DNA of 64,000 nt from Ditylenchus dipsaci. Taxonomy: Eukaryota; Nematoda; Chromadorea; Rhabditida; Anguinidae. The notes beneath the pieces are model-generated. The model did not search any database and had not been told where the DNA came from. It saw only the letters and a list, made by a program, of their open reading frames with translations. The DNA is taken from NCBI GenBank assembly GCA_004194705.1, contig SADC01000175.1, forward strand, positions 1-64,000. The letters are read 5' to 3'. The position numbers and the translations under genes are program-made. The stretch's first letter is position 1, and the number at the start of each line of letters is the position of its first letter. Positions 23,029 through 34,100 of the stretch are shown here, one piece after another.

Positions 23029-23212
23029 TACAGTCAAACCTCGATAAGCCGACACCCCTAAGGACCGACCAAAGGGTGCCGGATTATAGAGGTGCCGTTT
23101 ATCGGGTGTCGTTTAGTTGATTTTCATTTTCGGCCTGCTGAACAGGACTCAGGGTGCCGGTTTATCGAGGGTGCCGGTTTATCGGGTGCCGGTTTATCAA
23201 GGTTCGACTGTA
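23029..23212. mobile_element. CAGTCAAACC-family element, word GACACC/GGTGCCGG
   Basis: TACAGTCAAACCTCGATAAG at the left and TTATCAAGGTTCGACTGTA at the right, with TA at each outer end. The word (CCGACACC; GGGTGCCGG) is repeated six times. It is non-coding. Confidence 0.75.
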
Positions 23213-23291
23213 GCGAAATTTAAAAAAATTCAAAAATTCAACATCGAAAGGGAATTCTGTTTCCCGTGTTTTTCTGACAAAGAAAACTTAC

Positions 23292-24005
23292 TTGGCACCA
23301 CAAATGAAAACACAGGACTTCTAATACCATCATTAGGGTTTCCACAGCCATGTAGTATGTGCCGCCAGGCTCCAATGTCTTAGCCAACTGCAGAGTGGTC
23401 AGAGGTCTTCCTCCACTCTCCTCCCTACTCCATGTATCCAGTGGTTTGTTCTGGTCATCGGTGAATAGAACCACCCAATCATTCTACAAACGAAAAGAAT
23501 GAGCCAATTTAAAAAAATCGATGTATCGCCCACCGGATCTTTCAAATAGTCAGGTATTTTGTCGGAAAAGGACAGATAAACTTGTCCATCCTTGTTCTCA
23601 GCAGTGACCACACCAGCTTTCCAATCTGGATCAAGTCCTGCGCAAAAAGTGAAATTTAAAATTTGCTTTTTTTTTAAATATTTCAGCCCATGACCAACTA
23701 ACCTTCCATCACATTCAATTAAATAGTCCAGTTGGCCACTCCGAGCGAGTTTTGAGCCACACAATTGAAGTTGGTGTCTTCAGTAATATTGGCCACATTG
23801 AGAGACCATCTGGTTGCAGACTCATCTGACTTGACTGTGCTAGGGTCTATGGCAATGTTGCCTCCCCTGATCCACTTGACTGAGGGTTGAGGCTTGCCAG
23901 TGGCTCTACAGAACACATTGTAGGCAGAGCCGGGCAATAGCTGGATGTCAGTTGTGCCTTTGATGCCCCTTCCACCAGCTGATACAACTATGTAGGGAGC
24001 GTCAC
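23292..24005 (-). pseudogene. Fragment of an Ig-FN3 cell-surface receptor
   Basis: Three exons: 24005-23703, 23636-23534 and 23483-23292. The first encodes an immunoglobulin domain: [20 protein letters not shown], then VKWIRGG, then [20 protein letters not shown]. The Cys-Trp-Cys core and the Asp-x-Asn-x-x-Cys turn are present. Exons 2 and 3 encode a fibronectin type III domain (DGQVYLSFSD; NDWVVLFTDDQ; LEPGGTYYMAVE). Ig-FN3 order is typical of LAR-type phosphatases and neural adhesion receptors; I cannot tell which. TAA at 23723-23721 interrupts the Ig-FN3 link in frame, and one A is missing near 23347 (GGAAACCC). No further exons are visible on either side before repeats begin, so this is probably a truncated copy, although large repeat-filled introns are possible. 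Confidence 0.6.
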
Positions 24006-24090
24006 CTAATAGAAGGAGGTGAATTAGAAATAATTGAGATGATTGTACTCATAAGAATGCATAAAAAATTTCATCCACAAAAAACCTTTT

Positions 24091-24317
24091 TTAAAGGGGC
24101 ATGCCCGTGCGTTAAGGCGCGAACCAGCAGTTTTTTTCAATCGTCCCATTTTTCACTCGTTCTGCGTCAAATCTGATATAGATGACCTTATACTGCTTTT
24201 AAGAACTAGACAGAAAACTTAAAAAATCTAGACGAGAACGAATGTGAAAATTTATCGAGAAGAAAAGAACTGCTGGTTCGCGCCTTTTCTCCCATCGTGC
24301 ACGATCATGCCCCTTTA
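24091..24317. mobile_element. MITE, TTAAAGGGGCATG ends
   Basis: Arms beginning TTAAAGGGGCATGCCC and ending with its complement share 'gcgcgaaccagcag' further in. Related half-sites 'aaaggggcctgctcgcgcc' (25817) and its complement (32655) lie elsewhere. It is 19 bp upstream of the GSK3-like exon remnant. Confidence 0.65.
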
Positions 24318-24335
24318 ATAATTTCACCCATTCAG

Positions 24336-24490
24336 ACAATCGGTAGCAGTGCAATGTGAAGGATCACCGTCTGCGCGCGTCATGAGAACCGGGCAGTAGC
24401 ACTCAGTAATCAGTCATTGATATCTATATTTTTCGTGTTTGAATATCATAAATGTTAGTTTTATGGCAATAAAAAGTTAATTATAGATTT
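24336..24490 (+). pseudogene. Duplicated last exon and 3' UTR of the GSK3-like kinase
   Basis: From the base after an AG (ttcag) the sequence follows 16127-16280: coding ACAATCGG-AGCAGTG and a stop (TGA here, TAA there), then 'ggatcaccgt', 'cagtaatca', 'gatatctatatttt', 'gtgtttgaatatcataaatg' and AATAAA near 24468. Homology starts exactly at the splice acceptor, as expected of an exon, and upstream there is only a MITE. It is a remnant of a paralogous kinase gene. Confidence 0.75.
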
Positions 24491-24513
24491 TTAAGTTGTA
24501 AGATAAGGGAAAG

Positions 24514-24976
24514 TTAAATTTGAAAAGTGTGTAACTGTTTTGAAGTTGTTGCTGTTTTGGGATCATGAGTTTTCTTGAGGATGTCATTAAATCCAAAGTT
24601 TGTACGGAGGAATTCGGGCATTTTTATAAAATCGATGTATGCAACCCTATGAACAGTCGGTTTCCGATTTTTGGGTGGCAAGCTTCTAAGGACCATGGTT
24701 TTCGCATGCAGCGGCATGTGAGAAAATTGGATTGGTGGGTACACTTCTCTGTTGTCTCGCACTGTACTCTTTGGAGTCGTTTGAAATGACTCCAAAGAGT
24801 AAAGTGCGAGAGGAAAGAGAACTGTTACCCGCCAATTCAAATCTTGCGCATGTCGCTGCATGCGAAAACCATGGTCCTTCAAAACCTTTACAATAATGCC
24901 GATTGTGATGGAGAGCAAGAAGCACAACAGCAATACAAACTGCTGCAAAAGTTGGAAGAATACCAAATGTTTGCAC
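24514..24976 (-). CDS. Hypothetical small protein with N-terminal hydrophobic segment
   Basis: On the minus strand an ATG at 24976 begins MQTFGILPTFAAVCIAVVLL, which looks like a signal peptide or membrane anchor, then HHNRHYCK at a GT. The palindrome at 24689-24881 follows, and beyond it an open stretch (LPPKNRKPTVHRVAYIDF... to KQLHTFQI) ends at 24514. The palindrome may sit in an intron (donor near 24887, acceptor near 24683), but two joinings are possible, in different frames, and I cannot choose. It could also be chance. No family is recognised, and the 3' end overlaps the kinase-remnant UTR. Confidence 0.25.
24689..24881. mobile_element. Hairpin MITE, GGACCATGGTTTTCGCATG ends
   Basis: The arms 'ggaccatggttttcgcatg' and complement are about 90 bp long, meeting at 'gactccaaagagta'. 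The inner phrase recurs at 25690-25750 in a related repeat. Confidence 0.7.
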
Positions 24977-24979
24977 TTT

Positions 24980-25905
24980 AGGATTTTTTTTAAATGTCCT
25001 AATTTTCTTGCAACATCCTATACAGGGAGTTTCAAATATACTCTGCGTGTCCGGTTATTTTTTCACTTATTTAAGCCACATTTTAGCTTATATGTCAAGC
25101 AATTTTACAGCTTCTTTGGGCAACCCGCGTGGGCAGCTCACGATAAATTGTTGGAACATCTATACCACTTTATTTCATGAATTTTTGGCTTCATTTAACG
25201 CGGCGGAAGCCATCTAAAGCTAAGACACGTGAAAAACCTTTCCTGAACGACTAAAAAATAAGTATGGCAACATGTATACAGTCAAACCTCGAACGACCCC
25301 CATTAAGACCGGCTCTAGATGGTCGTTAAATCGAGGTTGCGTTATATTGGGGGGTCGCTAAATCGAGGCTTTCATACCAGAAATTATAAAGGGGTCGTTA
25401 AATCGAGGTTTTACTTTTAACAGTTCAAATTCAGCAAAAATGCAAGTTTATTTCGAACAAGAATAACAATTGAACCCAACAAACAATACTCAACGGTTAT
25501 ACATGTCCTACAGAAGACAAGGAATCAAATTTACAGATTATAAAGGAGTCCGGTAATTATCCATATCATCCACCATTTACTTTTTTTATTTTATTCCGTT
25601 ACTGATATCCGCTACGTATCATACAGATGAGTAAAGCAGGATTTGCAAAAAAGACCAAAATAGGTCTAAAAAAAGAATCAAATGAGAATTTTTCGCACAC
25701 TACTCTTTGGAGTTATTTTGAGCGACTCAAAAGAGTACACTGAGAGACGAAAGAGAAGTGTCCCGCGCGCATTTGAATTTGCCAAATTTTCATTTGCACC
25801 AACAAGTATGGTTTTAAAGGGGCCTGCTCGCGCCCGATGCAATAATTCTTGCATTTCAAATTCGCGGGTACCAGGCACGCCAGAGATTTGAATTTCAAAA
25901 TAGAA
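24980..25905. other. No gene; fragments of repeats
   Basis: 25277-25420 is the left part of a CAGTCAAACC-family element (word CGACCCC/GGGGTCG, six copies) without a recognisable right end. 25680-25905 resembles the MITE at 24689 and, at its end, the inverted sequence at 32600-32690. No exon is supported. Confidence 0.5.
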
Positions 25906-25919
25906 TTTCAAATCATTTT

Positions 25920-28086
25920 GGATATGGATTTTTTCTGGTGCAAAAAAATTTCTTTTTGGTGCAAAAAGATTTTATTTTGGTGCAAATCGCCGTGGTGCAA
26001 ATTGAATTTTTTTTGGTGCAAATAATTTTCTTTTTGGCGCAAATTGAATTCTTTTTGGTGCAAATCGTATTCTTTCTGGATAATATTTTTTTGTCCGTAT
26101 AATACTCGTTTTTGGCCATCGCGTATTTTTTTTTGCCTGTAGGCTTTTAATGGCCATAGAATATCCGTTTTTACCCGTAGATTTCTCTTTTTCTATTTTT
26201 TTCTGCCAGAAGATTTTAAAATTTTGCGGAAATTCAAATTTTATGGTCAGAAAGGACTTAGTTTGCTCAGAATCTTACCCTGAAATGGCCAAGTTGGTCT
26301 TTTGGGAGTTTATTGAAGGGGGAGTAAAATTATTGCGAAATTTCAATTGCGCGCATCAGATTCCCTTCGCGATTGGCTCAATCTCTCAAATCCGAATTCT
26401 ACCATTTAGAAGCACTCAATGCGGGGGGGGGGGGATGGTTACACTTTATATACGCATCGCCCTAAATCGACAGTTTTCATTCCGCTAGGCGCACATCTTA
26501 TTTTTTATATTAAGTTTACTAACTTCTAGGGCCAAAACTGCCGATAAATAGATTGCAATCATTAACACCACTGCTTTGCTGTCAGAAACTGCTTCAATTT
26601 TGCGAATTGAAGCAAATGACCATCAGAATGAAAGAAAACCATCCACAATGATGCGTATTAAATTTGTATAGCCTGAACCTCTACGAATTTTATTTATTTA
26701 TCCACCAACGCGTTTAGTGACTTTCTAGAGTTAAAATTTCATGGTGAATCAGATAAAAATTTTAACAAACCAAAATCACCAGAAAAAAACAAGGTAGTTA
26801 GCGAAGGTTTGACCACGGAAGAATAAAATATTTTGAGGAGTAGGATTCACCATGAAGAAATGTTTACACCCTCATGATGGTGTAATCATTTCTTGGTTTA
26901 GTTCACGAAAATATATATTTTTCAATTAAAATCAATTCAATTAAATATTTTTTGAGTATTCGATTTTCATTCGAAAAGGTTCAATTTTATACATTTTGTG
27001 AACTAACCAAGAAATTTTTACACTGTTGTGTAGCTAACATCCTCAGCTTTTAATTGTGGGTAACATGAGGGGTGTGTTCCGAATTAAGTGCTGGGGTATA
27101 CCAAAGTTGACTGCTGGGGGTATTCCGAAGTTTAGCCGGATTTCGTATTATTTTTGCACTGAGTTTTTTTCGCAGTTTTAATTTACACGATCATTTATAG
27201 TCATATGCTGAAAATGACGTTAAGAAGCAGGGCTACATTTTGAGTATAAGGTTGTAAATAAATGTTGTGAATTAAAATTGCAAAAAAACACCAGTTCCAG
27301 AACAATATCGAAAATTTTGGTAACAGCCCTGGGTGGGAGTGCATGGAATTGGAAGTGTTGGATGTTTTTGAATTTTAGATTCAAGTTATAATAAATTTCT
27401 TCTGTTTGATAGCTCAAATTAAAGCCTAGATTTTTGGCCACATTTTGGTATATAAAAAGTGTGACTTGTAGAAGTTAGAAAATTTTAATGTAACTTATCA
27501 AAGAAAACCCTGAAGACCGTCGATTTTCGGAAATTAGCCTACTTCAGCCTGAATACAAGCTTCAGTAGGTGTAAAGCATTCTCTGATAATTTTGTTGGAT
27601 AGTCAAGAGTGTGAGGATCATTTTGACACAAACTTGTAAATAAAAGGAGAGAAAAAAGGTGTGCAGCCAGTGGTAGTCAAACCTGTGACTTAGGCGATGC
27701 GTATATGATGTGTAACCCCTCCCATTCCAAGGGCCCTTTGAGGGCTTCCAAATGGTGGAATTCAAACTCTGAGAGATTAAGCCGATCAAAGTGGGATTCT
27801 GATGCGCGCAATCAAATTTTTGCAATAAGTTTACTCTCCCTTCAATCTACGGGCAAAAAGAAATATGCGATGGGCAAAAACGAGTATTTGCACCAAAAGA
27901 AAATTATATGCACCAAAAAAATTCAATTTGCACCACGACGATTTGCACCAAAATAAAATCTTTTTGCACCAAAAAAGATCATATTTGCACAAAAAAGATT
28001 CAATTTGCACCAAAAAAGAGCTTTTTTGCACCAAATTTTTTTTGCACCAAAATAAAAATTTTTTTTGCACCAAAAAATCCATATCC
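25920..28086. mobile_element. Foldback element, TTTGGTGCAAAT word, perfect 9-bp duplication
   Basis: Ends GGATATGGATTTTTT and its exact complement are flanked by aatcatttt at 25911-25919 and 28087-28095. Next come arrays of about ten 'tttttggtgcaaat' units (25935-26080; 27885-28075). The interior carries the shared core (26220-26490) and an inverted partial core (27715-27840). It also contains pieces of two interspersed repeats (26860-27125; 27200-27715). No transposase is recognisable. The 9-bp duplication fits Mutator/Phantom-like foldbacks. Confidence 0.85.
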
Positions 28087-28305
28087 AATCATTTTGAGTG
28101 CTTTGTTTCAGTTTGCCAATATTTTCTCTAGCCTTTTTTGGGTCTTAGAATGTTGCCTGATCCCAATTGAGATCCTCGACTACTTCAAACCCGAGATCCC
28201 AAAAAGTCAAATGAAATACTCCAGCTGTGTAAGAATAGTCAAAGAAATTCCATTTTATGGGTAGAAAATATTTCGGTTTAAAATTTCCGGCTATGCCAAA
28301 ATAAA

Positions 28306-29147
28306 TACCGTATTCTCTCTAATAGAACCACATGTGGTTCTATTTTTCAACCCCCTTGGGGGTGTGGTTCTATTAGAGAGTGTGGTTCTAATAGAGAGTG
28401 TGGTTCTATTTTTCAACCTTCTGAAATATTCAAGCATTGCAGCATACGCGCATAAATTCTTTATTTCGACTTGGTCGGGTTTAGGGAGGACGCTTATTTA
28501 ACTATATTTTTTTTAAATTTTTGTTGCTTATGCAGTCATGGTTATATTAATAACCTATATGAATAATTTAATAAGTATTTTGTTAATCAAGGTGATTATT
28601 GTCACCCGGTCACCCATAATCAACTTGATCGACTTAAAAAATAAAAAATATGTATAAAAATAGGCGTCCCCCTAAACCAGAACAGGTCCCACTCATCAAC
28701 GCTCTAGAAATATATCTTTATTATTGAACTATTTTTCGCGCTTCCTCAAACCGATTCTTGTATCTGCTCAGCCAACTTCTTCTCATCTTGCGCGAAGCTT
28801 CACCTTGCCTCGACCACTCGGCACAGGCCCAACTTCTTGAGCAGTGAATGGCGTCGTCTCATATCCATCGGTGGCATTGGGAACTCCGCACGATTTGAAT
28901 GACTCAACGATGAGCTCCTTCAAGAGATTCTCTCAGGCTTCCAGATCCATTGGAGTTAGACGGCGTTGGCGCAGCTTGAGAGTGTTAAGGGGTGTGGTTC
29001 TTTAGGAGTGTGGTTCTATTTCACAAACCCCCTTGGGGGTGTGTTCTAATAGAGAGTGTGGTTCTATTTCAAAACCCCTTGGGGGGTGTGGTTCTATTAG
29101 AGAGTGTGGTTCAAATAGAGAGTGTGGTTCTTTTGAGAGATACGGTA
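28306..29147. mobile_element. CCGTAT-family (pogo-like) element, word GAACCACA
   Basis: TACCGTATTCTCTCTAATAG at the left, AGAGATACGGTA at the right, TA at both outer ends. The word TGTGGTTCT/AGAACCACA is repeated about ten times near the ends. The interior encodes a fossil pogo transposase C-terminus on the minus strand. Confidence 0.75.
28738..28985 (-). pseudogene. Pogo/Tigger transposase C-terminal fossil
   Basis: The minus strand reads KELIVESFKSCGVPNATDGY, matching the end of pogo/Tigger DDE transposases, where a Ser-Phe-x-x-Cys-Gly-x-x-Asn-Ala-x-Asp-Gly motif follows the catalytic domain. An upstream stop (after MDLEA) and a stop after KVKLRAR break the frame. The catalytic domain itself is absent, so this is an internally deleted element. 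Confidence 0.6.
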
Positions 29148-30348
29148 ATATTTAAAAATCCGTATCACTCCAACTTGTTTTATCTTATTTACGCTCCTCT
29201 CTTCATGCCACGGGTTAAAATCTACTTGTTGGTAGATCTACGAATAACAAGCTGAGCCACGATCTGCAACTAGACATTTTTGATAATTATCGAAATACGC
29301 TGATATATTTTGAAACAACGAACTAGATAATTGCCGAAAACTCAGTGCGATATATTCGACAACCTTGTCAGATCTACAATCCTAATCTACCACATTTTCT
29401 TTATTGGAAAGCAGTATAACAGTGCAGATAAAAGTAAACGGTTATTATATGCGTGGACATTGCATCGTTTTCTTTGTTCATGACTCTTTTCCGGAATGAT
29501 GAGCTTTGGCTTGACTTTAGAACCCACACGGAAGACAACAGCTAATTTTTGTAACCACTCCAGTCAGTTTCAGAACACCACTCAGTCAATTTCGAACATG
29601 CCATCCTGTTACCACATGATAAAAGTTTAGGATAATAGCTACGCGATGGTGTTTAAAAATTTTAGGTTAGTTCAAACAAAGTATTTTATTAATCAAATGG
29701 AAATTATCAAATTATTAATCCAAATAGACTAGAATCAGGGGTGGTAGTAACAATCAAATATCCGCGGATAAATCCGTATCCTCGGATAAAAACCGCGGAT
29801 ACGGATAATCGGTAGTAACAATCGAAAAATCGCGGATATTTATCCGCGGATAAAATCCGCAGTAACAATCAAATATCCTCGGATAAAATCCGCGGATATT
29901 TATCTACGGATAAATCCGTAGTAAATAAAATATCACGGATATTTATCCGTATCCGGATATTATCCTTAGCTGGTCGGGAGCAGGATAAATCCCGGATAAT
30001 TTTTTTTCTGTTTTTTTTTAAATCTTTTAAATATAAATATGCTTTAATACATCACGAGGTGGTCTTTGGCCACTACAAACACATGTTTTGTTCTTATACA
30101 GTATTTTAGCATTGTTTGAGCTGCATTCAAATTCTACACTATAATCTGTTTTTTACATCGTTGATATAATTTTTCACCACAATGATAATACGAGTTTTTT
30201 AAGCATTTTACAATAGTATTTTCAAAGCAGACTTAAAGCGAAGTTCAAAGCAAGCAACATTTAAAGACATAAGTAAAATTAAAAAAAAGGGTTGAAACAA
30301 GAGAAAATGATTCAATCTTGTACATCTTGGACGATCTGAACGGCGGTT

Positions 30349-31500
30349 TACCGTATAACTCTATTAACGGACACCCTCCAATAAACGGCACCCTCTAATA
30401 AACGGGCCCCCCGAGGTAGGGTTGAAAATTAAACGAGGCACTTTCTAATACGGGCACCTAAAAGAGTCATTTACCTACACCTTGACAAATAAATCAAAGA
30501 ATTCGATGATTTTACTTAACATTTTGTACAATATTCAATCAAACGACAACTCTTCCCAAAACAACGATTCATCATCATCACAATATCTTCGAAGTTTGCA
30601 TTAATGTTAATTCTGAGTTCTTGCTCCCTGTCTTCTTTTTTTGAAATGCCTCTTCGATGTCGTGCATTCCGTCCTTGGCCATTTCTCGTCCTTGGCAATC
30701 ATTCAGCTAGATGCACATCGAGATCCGGGTGTTGACTTGCCTGCCACCACCATCAAGACGCTTTCGTTTGGAACACCTGATGTGTCGTTGCTAAAACAAA
30801 TTAGACAAAAAATATTCCATGTTGGTAAAAATCTTTCACTTGGTGCTTGAGCTCGTCTTCTTGCTTTATGCATTCTTGAATCCTGCTACTTGTCACGTCA
30901 AACTTCTTTGCTGCCGATTCCATTGAGTTCTTGCGTGCCAATTTGATTGATTCCAGTTTGTTGCCGAGTCGTTGTTGCGATGCCTTTTGCGGTTGACCAT
31001 TTGCCCTTCATCATCATGCAGCTGGAGCTCTTCTGCTTCTTGTCGCTCATTTCGGCTAAGCTCTGCTGTTGCGTCTTCGACGCAAGTTATATCTACAAAA
31101 ATCTTCACTTTCCCAGTCGGGGCTTGGTGCTATTGTTATGGGAAAAAACTCCTTTGGAAAAAACTCCCCCTTTAAAACTCTCTTTGGATCCTGCGGGATC
31201 CAAAGGGAGTGGGATCAATATCCTCTCCATTCTTCTTTTCCATTCACGAGTTGGTGGCCGTGGCCGCTGGAGACACTGCAAGCAAAGTTATGATTGATGA
31301 TTGTTGCAAAACAAAACGAAAGGTGAAGAGTAAAAAACGAACGAACAAACAAAATATTTTCAAAAAATTGACAAGATACAAAAATTCAAGCTGAAAAATA
31401 TCGGGCACCCTCAACAAACGGACACTCTCTAATAAACGGGCACCCCGAGGGGGGTTGAAAATTAAACGGGCATGCCCGTTTAATAAAGGGTTATACGGTA
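30349..31500. mobile_element. CCGTAT-family (pogo-like) element, word ACGGGCACCC
   Basis: TACCGTATAACTCTATTAAC at the left, AAAGGGTTATACGGTA at the right, TA outside. The word ACGGGCACCC occurs three or four times at each end. The interior holds the N-terminal part of a pogo-type transposase on the minus strand. It is nested in the foldback 29738-32094. Confidence 0.8.
30640..30972 (-). pseudogene. Pogo-type transposase N-terminal DNA-binding fossil
   Basis: From 30971 downward the minus strand reads LGNKLESIKLARKNSMESAA then KKFDVTSSRIQECIKQEDEL, the helix-turn-helix of pogo/CENP-B-like proteins (Ala-Ala-x-Lys-Phe-x-Val before the recognition helix). After a likely intron comes KRKRLDGGGRQV, the linker with GGGR that precedes the second DNA-binding helix bundle; the HPDLDVHLAE that should follow is in another frame. 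There are several stops and no catalytic domain. It would have bound the ends of CCGTAT-type elements. Confidence 0.65.
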
Positions 31501-32094
31501 ATTAAAGAAAAATTTAATTGAAATTTCGTAATCTTGATACCGTAGTCTCTCTAATTATAGACCCGGTCGATGATTTTCAACTCTTCAAATCGGAAAATTC
31601 TAGTTTATCTTGAAGTTTTCGGGTGCTTAACCAAATCGAGAAAGCGGAATTGGCAGCACCAATATTTGAGTTACAATTCCGCCCATGCTCAAGACCAGCG
31701 TCCTTGTTGAACAAGCTTTTTAGCAGGCGGAAAGAAGATTCCATAGCCTACATGGGGACTGCGCATAGATTTGGCAATGTGTCTAGTTTCATAGTTGCTT
31801 CTGCAGTCTTTGCACAACATTGCTAATTGATTTGAAACAGTCACTTTTGAGGGGTAGAAGATGATTTGAAGAGGATCAACCAGATATAAATATCCCTCAT
31901 GGCTTACAGTAATAGTGGAAACACTTATCGAAACCATATTGTGCAAAAAAAAATCTTATTGAAAAATGATTAATTTAGGCACAAATCGTTTACTTTCTTA
32001 TATATAGTAAACTACGGGTTTTTATCCGCGGATATTCTATCCACGGATTTTATCCGTATCGCTGGATTTTATCCGTTGATTGTTACTACCACCC

Positions 32095-33330
32095 AGAGAA
32101 TGAAACACTCGAAATGAATTCAGGATATTGATCAAATAGAGAGGGTTTTGTGACTAAACTGAGACGTTTCACCCATCGTGTAGCTAAAACACCCCCAGCT
32201 TTCAGTCGTGGGTTAAATGACGAATCTGTTCGAAATTGACTAGGGTTGGCGTTCCCAAACTGCTCGCGGACAGTTCTTGTGCACCTGAAAATACAAACTA
32301 GTGATGAGAAACACAACCATAGTTTGGCAAATAGGACCTGCTCCGAGTTAAAAATTTCCAGCTTCTCCTTGATGATATGCGCAATTTGAAGTCATCCTGA
32401 GTGGAGTCGCGGGTGGAGCTTATCTAATGCGATATGTCATGTGCTTGGTCATCTGAGTATGGGCTGAAAAATTTGCAAGAATTACTAATCACCCAAACAG
32501 TAGTAATAAAATCAAAATACCATAGGTTATGACATAAGCAGACCTAGAAAAAAGACAAGCGACCAAAACAAAGCATTCAAAACTACTTGAAAAACGATTT
32601 TGAAATTCAAATTCTGGCGTGCCTGGTACACGCGACTTTGAAATTCAAGAATTATTGCATCGGGCGCGAGCATGCCCCTCTAAATAGAAGAAGGGGTCGT
32701 TAAATCGAAGTATTTTTTCTATATTTGGACAGCCAAAGGGGTTCGTTAAATCGAAGGAGTCGTTAAATCGCTGTACCGAAGAATTAAAAAAATATTTGCT
32801 AAAAGGCACATTTGCTAAAAAAAACTTTTGCTAAAAAAATATTGCTAAAGACATATTTGCTAAAGGCAATTTGCTAAAAAAATTTGCTAAAGGCACTTTT
32901 GCTAAAATTTCTTTTGTTACAGCCTTTCTGGCTTTTTTTGAGTCGGACAAACCTTTTTCTGCCGTAAAAAGACTTGTTTTTGCCGCAAATTTACTTTTTT
33001 TTTGCCGCAATTTTTTTTGCCGTAAAAAGACTTTTTTTTAGAGACAAAAAGTGGTGACCAAGCAAGATTCCAAGACAAGATTTTTAGCTGAAATTTTGAC
33101 CAAGACCAAGAGCAAGATTTTTGAAAACGGCCGATCAAGATCTTGGCCAAAAACTAAGATTTATACAGGTAACTCTTGATTTAACGAACCCTTGGGGACC
33201 GGCAAAAATGTTCGTTAAACCAAAAATTTGTTAAATCAAGAGTTAATTTAAGTCATTTCATTTGATCGTGCAGAAATAGACGTTGAAAAAGTTAGTTAAA
33301 TCAAGAGTTTCGTCAAATCGATAGTTCCTT
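32095..33330. other. No gene; repeat fragments and two half arrays
   Basis: 32600-32690 matches 25825-25900 inverted. 32695-32770 carries a GGGGTCGTTAAATCG word. 32795-32920 is a TTTGCTAAAAGGCA word array. 32940-33050 is a half array of TTGCCGTAAAAAG. 33045-33165 ('ccaagcaagattccaagac') has its inverted partner at 38330-38440. 33168-33330 is a decayed CAGTC-type copy (word CGAACCC). Confidence 0.5.
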
Positions 33331-33432
33331 TACAGTCACTCTCGATAATCCGTCACTCGCTAATCCGTCACTCTTGATTATTGTCACCCCACGCGGTCCC
33401 AAGGGGCGACGGATTATCGAGAGTTGACTGTA
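33331..33432. mobile_element. CAGTC-family element, 102 bp, word CCGTCAC
   Basis: TACAGTCACTCTCGATAATC and GATTATCGAGAGTTGACTGTA-type ends with TA outside. CCGTCAC occurs three times at the left and GGGGCGACGG at the right. It is a minimal copy. Confidence 0.7.
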
Positions 33433-33724
33433 GTCGAAGTTGACTGTTTTGACAATTTTGACAGTTTTTTAACAGGTGACAATTTTTTTATAGCAAAACT
33501 TGTGCTAGTGTTATAATTTTCACGCACTATGTTTCCTGTTTTTGATCTTGTGCTTTTATATTGTTTGACGTGTGTTTTATTAGAGATGCAAGTTTGACAT
33601 TTTGGGACGACACGGGACGAAAATTTGAATAATTATTTTTTAGACGGGACACCGGACAGGAATTCTTGAAAAATGTTCAGGCGGAACGTAATTGTCCTGT
33701 CCCGCTACTTTTTTGAATGCAAAA

Positions 33725-34100
33725 CTTTTTTTGTGACCGAAAATCTCTTTTTTGTGGCCGAAATACTTTTTGGGTAATATTTAATTCTGCCCCTAATCTG
33801 TGAAAAATGCCCCTAGTTTCGGGAAAAATGCCCCCTAATTTGAATTGCCCCCTAATTACTGAAAAATGCCCCTAATTACTGAAAAATGCCCCTAATTTTT
33901 TTCTCGTCGTTTTTATCCAAAATTTTGCGGGAATTCCAATTTTCTAGTCAGAAAATAACTTGGATTGTTCAGAATCCACCCGGAGTGGCCAGAAGCCCCT
34001 GAAAGTTGGTTTTTTGGGGCTTTACTAAAAAGGGGGGGGGGGGGGTTTTACTTTTTGCGACTGACTCGAGTATAATATTGATATATCGTATGGTGAATAT
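33725..34100. repeat. Two word arrays followed by the shared core
   Basis: 33725-33775 is a short TGTGGCCGAAAATCTC array. 33785-33900 is an array of 'ccccctaattactgaaaaatg'. 33905-34060 is the shared core ('ttgcgggaattccaatttt', 'agaatccacccggagtgg', 'gaaagttggttttttgggg'). It is one side of the nested complex that runs to 38230. Confidence 0.65.

Larger units (their letters stand above)
29738..32094. mobile_element. Foldback element, ATCCGCGGATAA word
   Basis: Ends GGGGTGGTAGTAACAATCAA and complement; the left array (29755-29990) has about ten degenerate ATCCGCGGATAA units and the right (32010-32085) has four. The same ends and word bound the element at 48427-51246. The pogo-like element 30349-31500 is nested inside. 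No target duplication is evident. Confidence 0.7.

Noticed and set aside
23292..24005. Naming the Ig-FN3 fragment as the LAR-type phosphatase gene ptp-3
   Set aside because: Domain order fits, but many neural receptors have it and no phosphatase exon is present.
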